From UBA1351 sp964627665 (GTDB lineage Bacteria > Bacillota > Clostridia > Lachnospirales > Vallitaleaceae): a DNA stretch of 64,000 nucleotides. Below the pieces are notes generated by a model. The model worked only from the letters and a program-made list of their open reading frames with translations, was not told the DNA's origin and searched no databases. How positions within the stretch are numbered: position 1 is the stretch's first letter; each line of letters starts with the position of its first letter. Location of the stretch: NCBI GenBank assembly GCA_964627665.1, contig CAZVKG010000008.1, positions 13,124 to 77,123 on the forward strand, in the 5' to 3' direction. Shown here in pieces: positions 1 to 8,500 of the stretch. The position numbers and the translations under genes were made by a program.

Positions 1-780
1 TTTTGTAATTGCTTCTTTATCGCGTATTTTTTTCAGTTCAATATTTCTCTGAATTTCTTTGTCACGCTTCTTCTTATACTCTTTAAGCAAAAGTTCTTCC
101 GGCAACACAAAGACACGCGCTGTGTGTCCATCTAAAACAACAATTTCTCCGTCGTTAGGGCGTTCTTTTGTATAACCGACAAGTGTTGGAATCCCTTTTG
201 CTTTTGCAACAATTGCCGTATGACTTGTCACACTTCCATCTTCTAAAACAATACCTTGAACATATTCACCTAATTGAATTGTTTCTGACGGATTCAAGTC
301 TTTTGCAAAAATCACTGTATCTTGGTTGATCTTGGATAGCTGGTCTTCTTCAACTCCCAATAATGCATTAATCATTCCATTTGTTACATCTTCAATATCT
401 TTTGATCGTTCTTTTATATATGGATCATCGAGTTGAGCAAAAAGCGCAACAAATTGATTGCGTGTCCGGTCAATGGCTTGGACCAAATTCATCTGATCAT
501 TTTTAATCAAATTGACAATCTGATCATTTAACTCCGGATCATTGAGTATCTCTATATGTGCTTCAAATATAAGACTCTCTTCTTCTCCAACCGTTTTTGC
601 CACATGTTCTTTTTGTTCTTCAAGCTTCTTAATACGTTGCAACTTCGCTTGTTGAAATTCTTCTAGCACAGCGTCTACTTCATTTGGTTTGATTTTCTCT
701 GTAGATATGTTGACTTCAGCTTTTTTGTGATTATACGCTTTACCAATTCCGATTCCTTTAAATACTGCTACACCATCCAA
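1..780 (-). CDS. ptsI: Phosphoenolpyruvate-protein phosphotransferase (PTS enzyme I), 3' end cut by window
   Basis: Transfers phosphate from PEP to HPr in the cytoplasm as the first step of PTS sugar uptake. My translation begins MDGVAVFKGIGIGKAYNHKK, the usual EI amino end, and reaches the phosphohistidine motif VTSHTAIVAKAKG near residue 190. It runs open to the window edge, so the PEP-binding barrel lies outside. I chose a TTG start at 780 because AAAGGA lies 8 nt upstream and homology begins there; no ATG fits. A consensus promoter lies just upstream. No ptsH is visible next to it. Confidence 0.9.
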   Translation of the reverse strand, partial: MDGVAVFKGIGIGKAYNHKKAEVNISTEKIKPNEVDAVLEEFQQAKLQRIKKLEEQKEHVAKTVGEEESLIFEAHIEILNDPELNDQIVNLIKNDQMNLVQAIDRTRNQFVALFAQLDDPYIKERSKDIEDVTNGMINALLGVEEDQLSKINQDTVIFAKDLNPSETIQLGEYVQGIVLEDGSVTSHTAIVAKAKGIPTLVGYTKERPNDGEIVVLDGHTARVFVLPEELLLKEYKKKRDKEIQRNIELKKIRDKEAITK

Positions 781-841
781 ATCGTCAAATCCTTTCTTAA
801 CACAATTAAATCATTGTCCTTCTGATTGGTTTCATGATAGT

Positions 842-870
842 ATTATAGCATTTCAATCACTTTCAATCAA
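842..870 (-). promoter_or_regulatory. ptsI promoter overlapped by 10-bp-phased direct repeats
   Basis: On the minus strand TTGATT (865-870) and TATAAT (842-847) are separated by exactly 17 bp. The same stretch carries three TCAATCA units (plus strand, about 854-879) with a period near 10 bp, covering the -35 and spacer. This suggests a regulator binding one face of the helix. The adjacent GntR gene is an obvious candidate, but that is inference. Confidence 0.65.
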
Positions 871-955
871 TATCAATCACATTTTTTGGCATTAATGATA
901 GTATATTTGCTCAATATTTAGTACTATTGATTAGCGAAACATTCATCACGCCAAC

Positions 956-1000
956 AAAAAATCACATTCAATCATCAAAAGTGATTGAATGTGATTTTTT
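956..1000 (-). terminator. Intrinsic terminator after the GntR gene
   Basis: A perfect inverted repeat: 961-974 pairs with 982-995 around a 7-nt loop, extended by A5/T5 on the two sides. It lies 10 bp past the GntR stop codon and is symmetrical enough to work in both directions. Confidence 0.85.
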
Positions 1001-1009
1001 GCTCTTCTA

Positions 1010-1714
1010 TTAACTTCGCAGGATGTCCACATGATAATTGTAGAGATCTGATCGATAAACAGACTCTTCATAAAAAAGTTTTCGTTCTGACAGATCAACA
1101 GTTACTCCTGTAACTTTCAAGAGCGCCGTCGCTTTATTTAGATTAAAAATTTTCACGTAAATCGGATTCGCAATCTGTGCTTCGATTTTATACGAAACTT
1201 TTTTAATACGGATATCATAATGTACTTCTAACAAATGATAAAGAGATGTACAAAGATTATGCTTTTCTAACTCAGGGCAATACATCTTGGGTATATAAAG
1301 CGTCTCTAGCGCCATTGGTATCTCGTCACCATAACGTAAACGTTTGATTTTCAAGAAAATCGTATCGTCAGGCAAGTCTAATTGCTTTGCCACTGAGTTC
1401 AATGAATATATGGTACTTAATTCCAACACTTCAGTTTTTGCAGTATAGCCCATATTTCCTATCGTCTCTGTGAAACTCCCAACATTATTTTGCTGAAAAG
1501 ACGGCGCTTTGACATAAGTACCACTCCCCCGTTCGCGAAAGACCGTCTGATTTTCTTCGAGCAATTGCATTGCTTGCCTAGCTGTCATGCGACTGACCAA
1601 ATACTGTTTTGCCAAGTCACGTTCTGAAGGCAATCGGTCTCCTGCTTTATAAACACCTTTCCTTATATCTTTTTCTAATTCTTTCGCCAAATGTCGATAT
1701 GCAGGTTCTGTCAT
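1010..1714 (-). CDS. GntR family transcriptional regulator, HutC/UTRA type
   Basis: This is a 234-aa repressor-type protein. Residues about 5-70 form the GntR winged helix (GDRLPSERDLAKQYLVSRMT, then RERGSGTYV). The remainder is a UTRA effector domain (DTIFLKIKRLRYGDEIPMAL; ending YHVDILR), which in this family binds a sugar phosphate or similar metabolite. The ATG is preceded by AGGTGG at 4 nt spacing. It stands alone between ptsI and the divergent folC. Control of ptsI or PTS-linked sugar use is inferred only from position. Confidence 0.88.
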   Translation of the reverse strand: MTEPAYRHLAKELEKDIRKGVYKAGDRLPSERDLAKQYLVSRMTARQAMQLLEENQTVFRERGSGTYVKAPSFQQNNVGSFTETIGNMGYTAKTEVLELSTIYSLNSVAKQLDLPDDTIFLKIKRLRYGDEIPMALETLYIPKMYCPELEKHNLCTSLYHLLEVHYDIRIKKVSYKIEAQIANPIYVKIFNLNKATALLKVTGVTVDLSERKLFYEESVYRSDLYNYHVDILRS

Positions 1715-1781
1715 TTAACCACCTCAACTCGCTTTTTTTATTCTCATTATAGCATTCTCCCAAAATCATGTATAGTTTTCA

Positions 1782-1810
1782 TTGCCACATTCCACAGATT
1801 CCGTTATAAT
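1782..1810 (+). promoter_or_regulatory. folC promoter
   Basis: TTGCCA (1782-1787), 17-bp spacer, TATAAT (1805-1810), followed 36 bp later by the folC start with AAAGGAG in front. The tRNA-Gly promoter at 11702-11730 uses the same pair of hexamers. Confidence 0.8.
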
Positions 1811-1846
1811 AAATGGAATCAATAGTTGTAAAATAAAGGAGCTCAT

Positions 1847-3103
1847 ATGGATAAACAAACAACATATCATTACACATTTTTTTTAGATTCAGTTCCACCA
1901 TTTTCTGATAAAATGGACCTTATAGGTATGTTTAATTTACTTAAGGAGCTTGGCGATTTCCACGAAGAACTCTCGGTCATTCATATCGCAGGAACAAACG
2001 GCAAAGGTTCTTGTACGATGATGCTTGACTCTATATACCGAGCTAATGGATATACATGCGCAACATATACATCTCCATATATTGATGACTATCGAGAATG
2101 TATTCATATTAACGGTTCAATGATTTCTGTTGAGACGATGAATAAAACAACACAAGAGATTCAAATCGCCTATGAGCGTCTACAATCTAAAGGAAAACAA
2201 CTACCAACCCAATACGAATGTCTCACCGTTATCGCCTTTTACTCTATATACAAAGCTAATGTGAATTTAGCAATTATTGAAACACTTATGGGCGGCAGAG
2301 ATGATGCAACGAATGTATTTAAAAATATAGAAGCTGCCCTCATAACTTCTATTAGTTATGACCACACAGAATTTTTAGGACCTTCTCTAATGGATATTAC
2401 TAGGCACAAAGCAGGAATTATTCAAGCAAATTGCCCGGTTTTTATTAATCCAAATAAGATTGAAGTTACTGAAGCAATTCGTTCTTATGCAACTACACTA
2501 AACGCGCCATGTTATGTTAGTAAAGACTATCTTAGTAGTTCGTCCATTGACCTGAACCAATATTTACCACTCCCCCTTAATGGAACACATCAGGTTGATA
2601 ATTTTTTGGGCGTTTTAAGCATTATTACTTATTTGAACAAAAGTTACCCTATTCTCTCCAAAAATACGCGCAATGGACTAAGTCAACTACATCATCCTTG
2701 TCGCATCGAAACCTTTGAACAAAATGGACATACGATTACTCTAGACGGTAGTCATAACGAAGATGGACTCACCGCATTATACCAACATCTTCTTGCCGAT
2801 ACAACAAGCTCAAGCGCACCCATCATTCTCGTCTTTGGTTCTTTAAAAGGCAAGAACTATCAACGAGGACTTTCTTTGCTTGCTTCATTAGCATCCGATA
2901 TAATACTTACCACCCCAAATAGTCCACGCGCTTTGGACACCAATGCGTATAATAACCAAGGTTATACCACAATTTCAAACCTAGATGAATGTATTTTGTA
3001 TATTCAAAATATGCTCAAAAAAAGAACCACACCTTTACATTTCGTCATTTGTGGTTCCTTTTATATTGCATCCCCATTTCGCAAAGCTTTTATAAATCAT
3101 TAA
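1847..3103 (+). CDS. folC: Folylpolyglutamate synthase / dihydrofolate synthase
   Basis: A Mur-ligase-family ATP-dependent enzyme that adds glutamate to (dihydro)folate in the cytoplasm. The P-loop AGTNGKGS lies at residues 49-56, the ETLMGGRDDATN substrate region near 142-153, and the carboxy-terminal ligase signature LDGSHNEDG near 299. The 418-aa length is normal. The ATG has AAAGGAG at good spacing. Its last 14 bp overlap the tail of the convergent DUF342 gene, so the two transcripts collide with no terminator between them. Confidence 0.92.
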   Translation: MDKQTTYHYTFFLDSVPPFSDKMDLIGMFNLLKELGDFHEELSVIHIAGTNGKGSCTMMLDSIYRANGYTCATYTSPYIDDYRECIHINGSMISVETMNKTTQEIQIAYERLQSKGKQLPTQYECLTVIAFYSIYKANVNLAIIETLMGGRDDATNVFKNIEAALITSISYDHTEFLGPSLMDITRHKAGIIQANCPVFINPNKIEVTEAIRSYATTLNAPCYVSKDYLSSSSIDLNQYLPLPLNGTHQVDNFLGVLSIITYLNKSYPILSKNTRNGLSQLHHPCRIETFEQNGHTITLDGSHNEDGLTALYQHLLADTTSSSAPIILVFGSLKGKNYQRGLSLLASLASDIILTTPNSPRALDTNAYNNQGYTTISNLDECILYIQNMLKKRTTPLHFVICGSFYIASPFRKAFINH

Positions 3104-4697
3104 ACACTTGATTGTTTTTATAGTAGTAACAAGTATTCGCATTCTCTTGATTTCGTATACGTATAATTTCTTTTTTTAATATGAGATCAACATTCGGATA
3201 AATTGTTTTTTGGGCTCGAATCTCACCCTCTCCTCTTGTCTGAAGATAAGAACGATAGTTTTTCTTCCGTTGAACATATATTTTTAATGTTTTTTGGCAT
3301 CGTTCATATTCTGCTTCTAACTTTTCCAAGGCCTCTGCCTCATCTACTTCCAACCCTGATTTTCCACTACTCGTATAGATGGTCATCTTTTGCTTTAACA
3401 GTTGCCCCATTTTCATGAGCTTCTCGACGGTCGTATCGATAGAATCATATTCTTCACGCATTGCTTGTCGGTTAAACCCTCGAACACAAATCTCTGTCGC
3501 TGTTTCTGCTCGACTTCCAATCTCCCCTGCATATACACGCACATCCGCATCAATCTTCCCACCAATGATACGACTATTGTAACCTTCAAGAATCACTTCT
3601 TTTGCTTTTATTTTTGCATTAATCGCGTAATAACCAATATGCACAGTTCCTTGGCAGATAATCTCACAATCTGCAACAAATTTTGTGAACAAATCTCCTT
3701 CACAAACAATAACCGCTTTATTCTGGCCTGCAATACCCCCGCGAATATATATACTGCCTTCACGACTTTCAATGTGTTCAACAGCACCAACACCAAGATC
3801 ACCCATAATCTGTATGTCATTATCCGCTTTCACCGAAAAATTATCTTCAACAGAATCTTTTATGTCGACATATCCGTCAAAATCAACATTTCCAGTTTTA
3901 AATGAAACTTTTCCATCAATTTCAAGGTAATTACAGACACTCAGAACACCGTTTTCATAGACAACCGCACCAATGCGCCTCGCATGTAAAACAGTTTTTT
4001 TGTGGTCGGGATCCAAAATCGCCTGTATAGATTTCCGATCATAGATCAACTTTTCTTGATGGCCCGGAAGTGCCGGAACAATTTCACCAAATACTGTTCT
4101 TCCCGGTATACCGTCTTTAGGCTCAATTCGCTCTCCAACCCATTCGCCTTCATCCACTTTGTTAATCAGATTGAGTTCGTAATGATTCACCTTACCATCT
4201 TGATATATTTGCGGTTTCGCCTCTTCAATTTCGTAGAGTTGAATAACAGCATCTTCACCTTGAACCGGATGCATACCGTGAGCTATGACAAAAGGACAAA
4301 TAGGTTGCATATTATCCATAACCTCTGACATGTCCATACCGTATTCAATGCCTTCTTGACTTGAAATTTTAATGATATCATCAATCAATTCATCTTTGTC
4401 TGCTTGTTCATATTCTTCTTGGGTCATATTTATGATACCGTAGGCAGTAAATCGATCTTTTGACACTTGGATTTCAACGCATGGTTTATAGTCACCAATA
4501 ACAATATATTTATCAATACCATGAACGATAGCACTTCTAAGGTGACTAAATTGGGTCACTTTAATTCTGGGAATGTTTTGAATAAAAGCTTTAAAATCAT
4601 TGATTTCATAGCCTTTCAACTTTACTTTAATATAAACTAATTTTTCTTCTTCAACTAAAGAAAAAAATTCATTTGAATATAATATATGCTCAAACAT
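3090..4697 (-). CDS. FapA (DUF342) family protein
   Basis: A 535-aa soluble protein. The amino-terminal ~150 residues form a FapA N domain. Residues about 160-400 show the repeating beta-helix pattern of DUF342 (KTGNVDFDGYVDIKDSV; GDLGVGAVEHIESREGSIYI; VRVYAGEIGSRAETATEI). A charged coiled coil follows (VEKLMKMGQLLKQKM; ALEKLEAEYERCQ). Family members are often called flagellar assembly protein A, but many have no flagellar link and none is seen here. Start supported by AGGTGAAGGA directly before ATG. Confidence 0.8.
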   Translation of the reverse strand: MFEHILYSNEFFSLVEEEKLVYIKVKLKGYEINDFKAFIQNIPRIKVTQFSHLRSAIVHGIDKYIVIGDYKPCVEIQVSKDRFTAYGIINMTQEEYEQADKDELIDDIIKISSQEGIEYGMDMSEVMDNMQPICPFVIAHGMHPVQGEDAVIQLYEIEEAKPQIYQDGKVNHYELNLINKVDEGEWVGERIEPKDGIPGRTVFGEIVPALPGHQEKLIYDRKSIQAILDPDHKKTVLHARRIGAVVYENGVLSVCNYLEIDGKVSFKTGNVDFDGYVDIKDSVEDNFSVKADNDIQIMGDLGVGAVEHIESREGSIYIRGGIAGQNKAVIVCEGDLFTKFVADCEIICQGTVHIGYYAINAKIKAKEVILEGYNSRIIGGKIDADVRVYAGEIGSRAETATEICVRGFNRQAMREEYDSIDTTVEKLMKMGQLLKQKMTIYTSSGKSGLEVDEAEALEKLEAEYERCQKTLKIYVQRKKNYRSYLQTRGEGEIRAQKTIYPNVDLILKKEIIRIRNQENANTCYYYKNNQVFNDL

Positions 4698-4798
4698 TCC
4701 TTCACCTCATCATTTCTATTGACTCGTCTGTGTCTATTATAACGGGTCTTTAGTCCTATGACAAGGTAAATTTATGCAAATTCACTTATCAGAACACC

Positions 4799-4827
4799 TT
4801 CCCAATCGTTTTATCCTATGATATAAT
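4799..4827 (+). promoter_or_regulatory. Possible promoter for the DUF624 gene
   Basis: A clear TATAAT at 4822-4827 sits 50 bp before the gene. The -35 at 17-bp spacing (TTCCCA, 4799-4804) is weak, so only the -10 is convincing. Confidence 0.45.
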
Positions 4828-4877
4828 ACTTTAAATACATAGATTATGTTTTAATACATTCAGAAAGAGGTTATGTT

Positions 4878-5516
4878 GTGAAAATATTTGATTTAGACGG
4901 ACCATTTCAACATTATGGAACGATTGTATTTGATGTGCTGGTCCTAAACATTGTATGGCTATTACTTACTGTCTTTAGTGCAGGAATCTTAAGCGGTCCG
5001 GCTTTGACCGGTTTATATGCAGGCATGTATGCCGGCGTTGTCTCCGGTAAAGGATATCCATTTAAGCAATTTTTTAGGCGTTTTAAAAAACGTTTTTTAA
5101 CATCGTTACTTGTCGGTTTATTTACCATGTTTTTTGTTGTTGTCAGCTTGTTTAATATCTTTCTTATTTGGACCAATCAATTTGGCAGCGTGTATATTCT
5201 TCCCTTTTATTTATTTATTTTTATCGAGATTTCTTTTATCTCAACCTATGCCTTCCCACTGTTGGCACATTCTGATTTAAAATTCCTCGACATTATCAAG
5301 AACTCATTTTTACTGGCAAACAAGCATTTACCTTGGACCGTTTTAGCATCTTTATTCAATACGGTTGCTATTATTATAATCATATTAATTTTCTTAGGCG
5401 CTGTTGAATTGTTTGTTTTCATGTTTTTCGGAATGGGTATCATCACATGGTTAAACAGTACTATTATTACAAAAAAAATACTTACTCAATATGATCATTT
5501 CATCAGCGTTGAGTAA
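4878..5516 (+). CDS. DUF624 (YesL-like) integral membrane protein
   Basis: A 212-aa protein with about five hydrophobic spans. It opens KIFDLDGPFQHYGTIVFD and continues WLLLTVFSAGILSGPALTGLY, the DUF624 signature; YesL in Bacillus is encoded beside YesM/YesN sugar regulators. The biochemical role is unknown. The start is GTG with AGAGG 7 nt upstream; the ATG 5 bp earlier is out of frame. It is a single gene, tail to tail with the pyrophosphatase. Confidence 0.8.
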   Translation: MKIFDLDGPFQHYGTIVFDVLVLNIVWLLLTVFSAGILSGPALTGLYAGMYAGVVSGKGYPFKQFFRRFKKRFLTSLLVGLFTMFFVVVSLFNIFLIWTNQFGSVYILPFYLFIFIEISFISTYAFPLLAHSDLKFLDIIKNSFLLANKHLPWTVLASLFNTVAIIIIILIFLGAVELFVFMFFGMGIITWLNSTIITKKILTQYDHFISVE

Positions 5517-5538
5517 GCACAAAATTTTAGAATAAAAA

Positions 5539-7197
5539 TTACAATTTGGCTGCATTCATTAATTTGGGAACAATTTGTTTCTTTCGGCTAAAGACTCCTG
5601 GCAAGAAAATGCTTTGATCATCTTCTTCAAGATGGAAAGCATTTTCTGCAATCCAGCGAGCATCTCCTATGGCAATCAATTCTGTGCCTTCCACAACTAC
5701 ATCTGTAACAAGAAGGACAACTAGATTAAGTCCATCTTTATCTGCCATCACTTCCATTTCTTCTATAATGTCATCATATACTTCAAACAAGCCTTCATAA
5801 TCACCTGTATTAATCTGAGAAATTGAAACCTTATATTCACCAAACATGAATCGTTTGCGGTCATAGCTTAAAATATGTTCTGGCGATTCTTCTTGCATGC
5901 TTGAACCGGCACGAATCATCTCCATACCATAAAGCTGCATATCAACTCCGGTGATATCACTCAAGCGTTTAGCCATCTCACGATCAAAGTCCGTACATGT
6001 AGGTGAATGAAACAACAATGTATCCGATATAATCGCGCTTAGCATTAAGCCGGCAATCTCTTTGGGAATCTCTACCCCTTGTTCTTCATAAATTCTACAA
6101 ATAATTGAACACGTACAGCCCACCGGTTCGACACGAAAATACAGTGGTGTCACTGTTGAAATATCTGAAACACGGTGGTGGTCGATAATTTCAAGAATAT
6201 CAATGTCTTCAATACCTTCAATGGATTGGCCACGTTCATTGTGATCTACTAAAATAGCCTTTTTCTTATTAATATCAATAAGATCACTCCTGGAAATCAT
6301 TCCAATCACTTCACCTTTTTCGGTCACAACCGGGAAACGCCTAAATCGTGAGGACAACATGTTATTCTTCACATCATCAATGGTCTCATAAGTTACGAAA
6401 TATTCAAGATCCCCTTTGACAACAACATCACGAATAGGTGCGGTTTGGGCAAGAGGTTTAACCAGTTCAAATGTGCTCTTATCCGATACAAAACATCGTG
6501 TTTCTATCAATCGATCTTGCATTGCTTTTTGATAACTTTGAATAAGCGCTTGTTTGTGTTTCTCCGTTTCAACACCACTGACTATAATGACAGAGGCTCG
6601 TCCTAAATATGACGCAAACTCAAAACGGTTACACAAAACAAGGTCTTGCTTTTGCAGTTTTTTCAACTGTTTTTCGTCCTGTAAATCCATCGAAATATGA
6701 ACCAAACCTTTTATATATTTATTGGATTGATTTTCAGAGATTTCTTCAAGTCTTAAGTCATCAATTATATTATCAATGGGTGTTTTTGATAGCTTAAGCA
6801 CATCTCGATTCCCTAAATTTAGCATGCGAGGAATAAGATCCGAAATTGAAACCACACCGATTAATCGCCCCTTTTTATCGGTTACCGGAGCCACACGACC
6901 GGTTTGACTCGTAATAAGAAGCAATGCTTTTCTTATGGAATCTGTTTCATATAATAATAAAAAACCCGGCAAATTAATATCAAGTACTTGCGGTTTCAAA
7001 CTCGATACAATACGAGGTTCATCAACGCCAAAATGATTCAAGACAAATTGTGTTTCTTTGTTCACATTTTTTAATGCAACCGGTTCATAAATATGACTCT
7101 CATCCAACCGATTCTTAAGATAACTATAACTTATGGCCGCACAAATCGAGTCTGTATCCGGATTTTGATGCCCAAAAACATAAACCTTTTCTTTCAT
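5539..7197 (-). CDS. Putative manganese-dependent inorganic diphosphatase with CBS and DRTGG domains
   Basis: Predicted to hydrolyse pyrophosphate to phosphate. At 552 aa it has the long DHH layout: DHH part 1 (FGHQNPDTDSICAAISYSYL, residues 8-27), a CBS domain, a DRTGG insert around 190-250, a second CBS domain (FRRFPVVTEKGEVIGMISRS), then DHH (IDHHRVSDIST) and DHHA2 (carboxy end). In this family the CBS pair is inhibited by AMP/ADP and the DRTGG form can be activated by Ap4A. It lies 15 bp before the uridine kinase gene in reading order udk to this gene, so they are probably co-transcribed. Confidence 0.9.
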   Translation of the reverse strand: MKEKVYVFGHQNPDTDSICAAISYSYLKNRLDESHIYEPVALKNVNKETQFVLNHFGVDEPRIVSSLKPQVLDINLPGFLLLYETDSIRKALLLITSQTGRVAPVTDKKGRLIGVVSISDLIPRMLNLGNRDVLKLSKTPIDNIIDDLRLEEISENQSNKYIKGLVHISMDLQDEKQLKKLQKQDLVLCNRFEFASYLGRASVIIVSGVETEKHKQALIQSYQKAMQDRLIETRCFVSDKSTFELVKPLAQTAPIRDVVVKGDLEYFVTYETIDDVKNNMLSSRFRRFPVVTEKGEVIGMISRSDLIDINKKKAILVDHNERGQSIEGIEDIDILEIIDHHRVSDISTVTPLYFRVEPVGCTCSIICRIYEEQGVEIPKEIAGLMLSAIISDTLLFHSPTCTDFDREMAKRLSDITGVDMQLYGMEMIRAGSSMQEESPEHILSYDRKRFMFGEYKVSISQINTGDYEGLFEVYDDIIEEMEVMADKDGLNLVVLLVTDVVVEGTELIAIGDARWIAENAFHLEEDDQSIFLPGVFSRKKQIVPKLMNAAKL

Positions 7198-7212
7198 TCT
7201 ATCCCCTACCTT

Positions 7213-7827
7213 CTAACGCAACAGAGTTCTAATCTGCTCAACAAGCATATTAACAGCCACTTGATTGTGTCCACCTTCCGGTATAATGACATCTGCTTTT
7301 CGTTTACTTGGTTCAACAAATTCATCATGCATATACTTTACCGTTGTTAAATATTGTGCAATTACTGAATCCAAGCTCCGTCCACGTTCTTTGACGTCAC
7401 GAATGATTCGCCGAATAATTCGAACATCAGCATCGGTATCAACAAACACTTTGATATCAAGTTCATCAACCAATTCTTTATTCTCAAAAATCAAGATCCC
7501 TTCCACAATAATCACGCGTTTGGGCTTTATTTCTAAACATTCTTTCTTCCTTGTATACGCTACAAAATCATAGATTGGACAATGAATCGTTTGCCCTTCC
7601 TTTAAGTGTTTTAGATGCTCTGTCATCAATTCCGTTTCAAAAGCATTTGGATGGTCATAATTTTGCAGCTTACGTTCTTCAAGCGGCATATCCGCATTGG
7701 CTTTGTAATAATAATCATGACAAATCGTCACTACTTGATCATCTAATACAGATTTTAATCGATTGACAAGTGTCGTTTTTCCGGACCCAGTTCCTCCTGC
7801 TATACCAATCACGATAGGCTTATTCAT
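7213..7827 (-). CDS. udk: Uridine kinase
   Basis: Phosphorylates uridine and cytidine in pyrimidine salvage. The Walker A GIAGGTGSGKTTL lies at residues 7-19, with IYDFVAYTRK and VIIVEGILIFENK downstream. I place the start at the internal ATG (MNKPIVIGI), 21 bp inside the longest frame, because GGAGG lies 6-7 nt before it and homologues begin here. The start overlaps the nth stop by 8 bp, which suggests translational coupling. 204 aa, normal length. Confidence 0.92.
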   Translation of the reverse strand: MNKPIVIGIAGGTGSGKTTLVNRLKSVLDDQVVTICHDYYYKANADMPLEERKLQNYDHPNAFETELMTEHLKHLKEGQTIHCPIYDFVAYTRKKECLEIKPKRVIIVEGILIFENKELVDELDIKVFVDTDADVRIIRRIIRDVKERGRSLDSVIAQYLTTVKYMHDEFVEPSKRKADVIIPEGGHNQVAVNMLVEQIRTLLR

Positions 7828-8488
7828 TTTCTTCCTCCAAATCTTCACAACGTTTTTTCAACCCCCACGGGCACTGCGCTAATAAAAAACATTCTTCACA
7901 GTTTGGATTCCTAGCCATGCAAATCTGACGTCCATGAGCGATTATTTGAGTATTATACCTCAACCAATGCTCTTTGGGTAGTACTTCCATTAAATCATAT
8001 TCGATTTTCACCGGATCATCTAGCGACGTAAAGCCTAGTTTTTTCGAAATTCGCTTAACATGAGTATCGACGACAACACTTGGAGAATCATAGATATGCC
8101 CACGAACAACATTGGCTGTCTTTCGACCGACTCCGGATAAACTCACCAACAAATCAATGTCTTTGGGTACAATTCCATTATGTCGTTCTAACAACTCATT
8201 TGCACACGCTTTAATATTTTTCGCTTTATTGCGATAAAAACCTGTTGAATGTATATCTTTTTCCAATTCCTTAATCTCAACACCAGCAAAGGCTTCTAAC
8301 GATGTATATTTTTTAAACAGCTTCTCTGTCACTATGTTTACACGTTCATCGGTGCATTGAGCACTTAACATCGTTGCAATTAAAAGCTCATACGGTTTTT
8401 GATAATTCAAGTAACAAATATATTCTACACCATAATGTTTATCCAACATTCCTAATATTTTTTCTTTTCTCTTTTTATTCATCTTCAT
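7820..8488 (-). CDS. nth: Endonuclease III (DNA glycosylase/AP lyase)
   Basis: Base-excision repair enzyme acting on oxidised pyrimidines. The helix-hairpin-helix LSGVGRKTANVV carries catalytic Lys123, and VDTHVKRISKKLG carries catalytic Asp141. The [4Fe-4S] cysteines are present with standard C-x6-C-x2-C-x5-C spacing (Cys190, 197, 200, 206). 222 aa. First gene of nth-udk-pyrophosphatase and 12 bp downstream of the radical SAM gene, so the four may form one operon. Confidence 0.93.
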   Translation of the reverse strand: MKMNKKRKEKILGMLDKHYGVEYICYLNYQKPYELLIATMLSAQCTDERVNIVTEKLFKKYTSLEAFAGVEIKELEKDIHSTGFYRNKAKNIKACANELLERHNGIVPKDIDLLVSLSGVGRKTANVVRGHIYDSPSVVVDTHVKRISKKLGFTSLDDPVKIEYDLMEVLPKEHWLRYNTQIIAHGRQICMARNPNCEECFLLAQCPWGLKKRCEDLEEENE

Positions 8489-8500
8489 CCCTTCCTAATG

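Noticed and set aside
3203..4328. Several plus-strand frames of 70-170 codons opposite the DUF342 gene
   Set aside because: They lack ribosome binding sites and family features and are antisense shadows of a well-supported gene.
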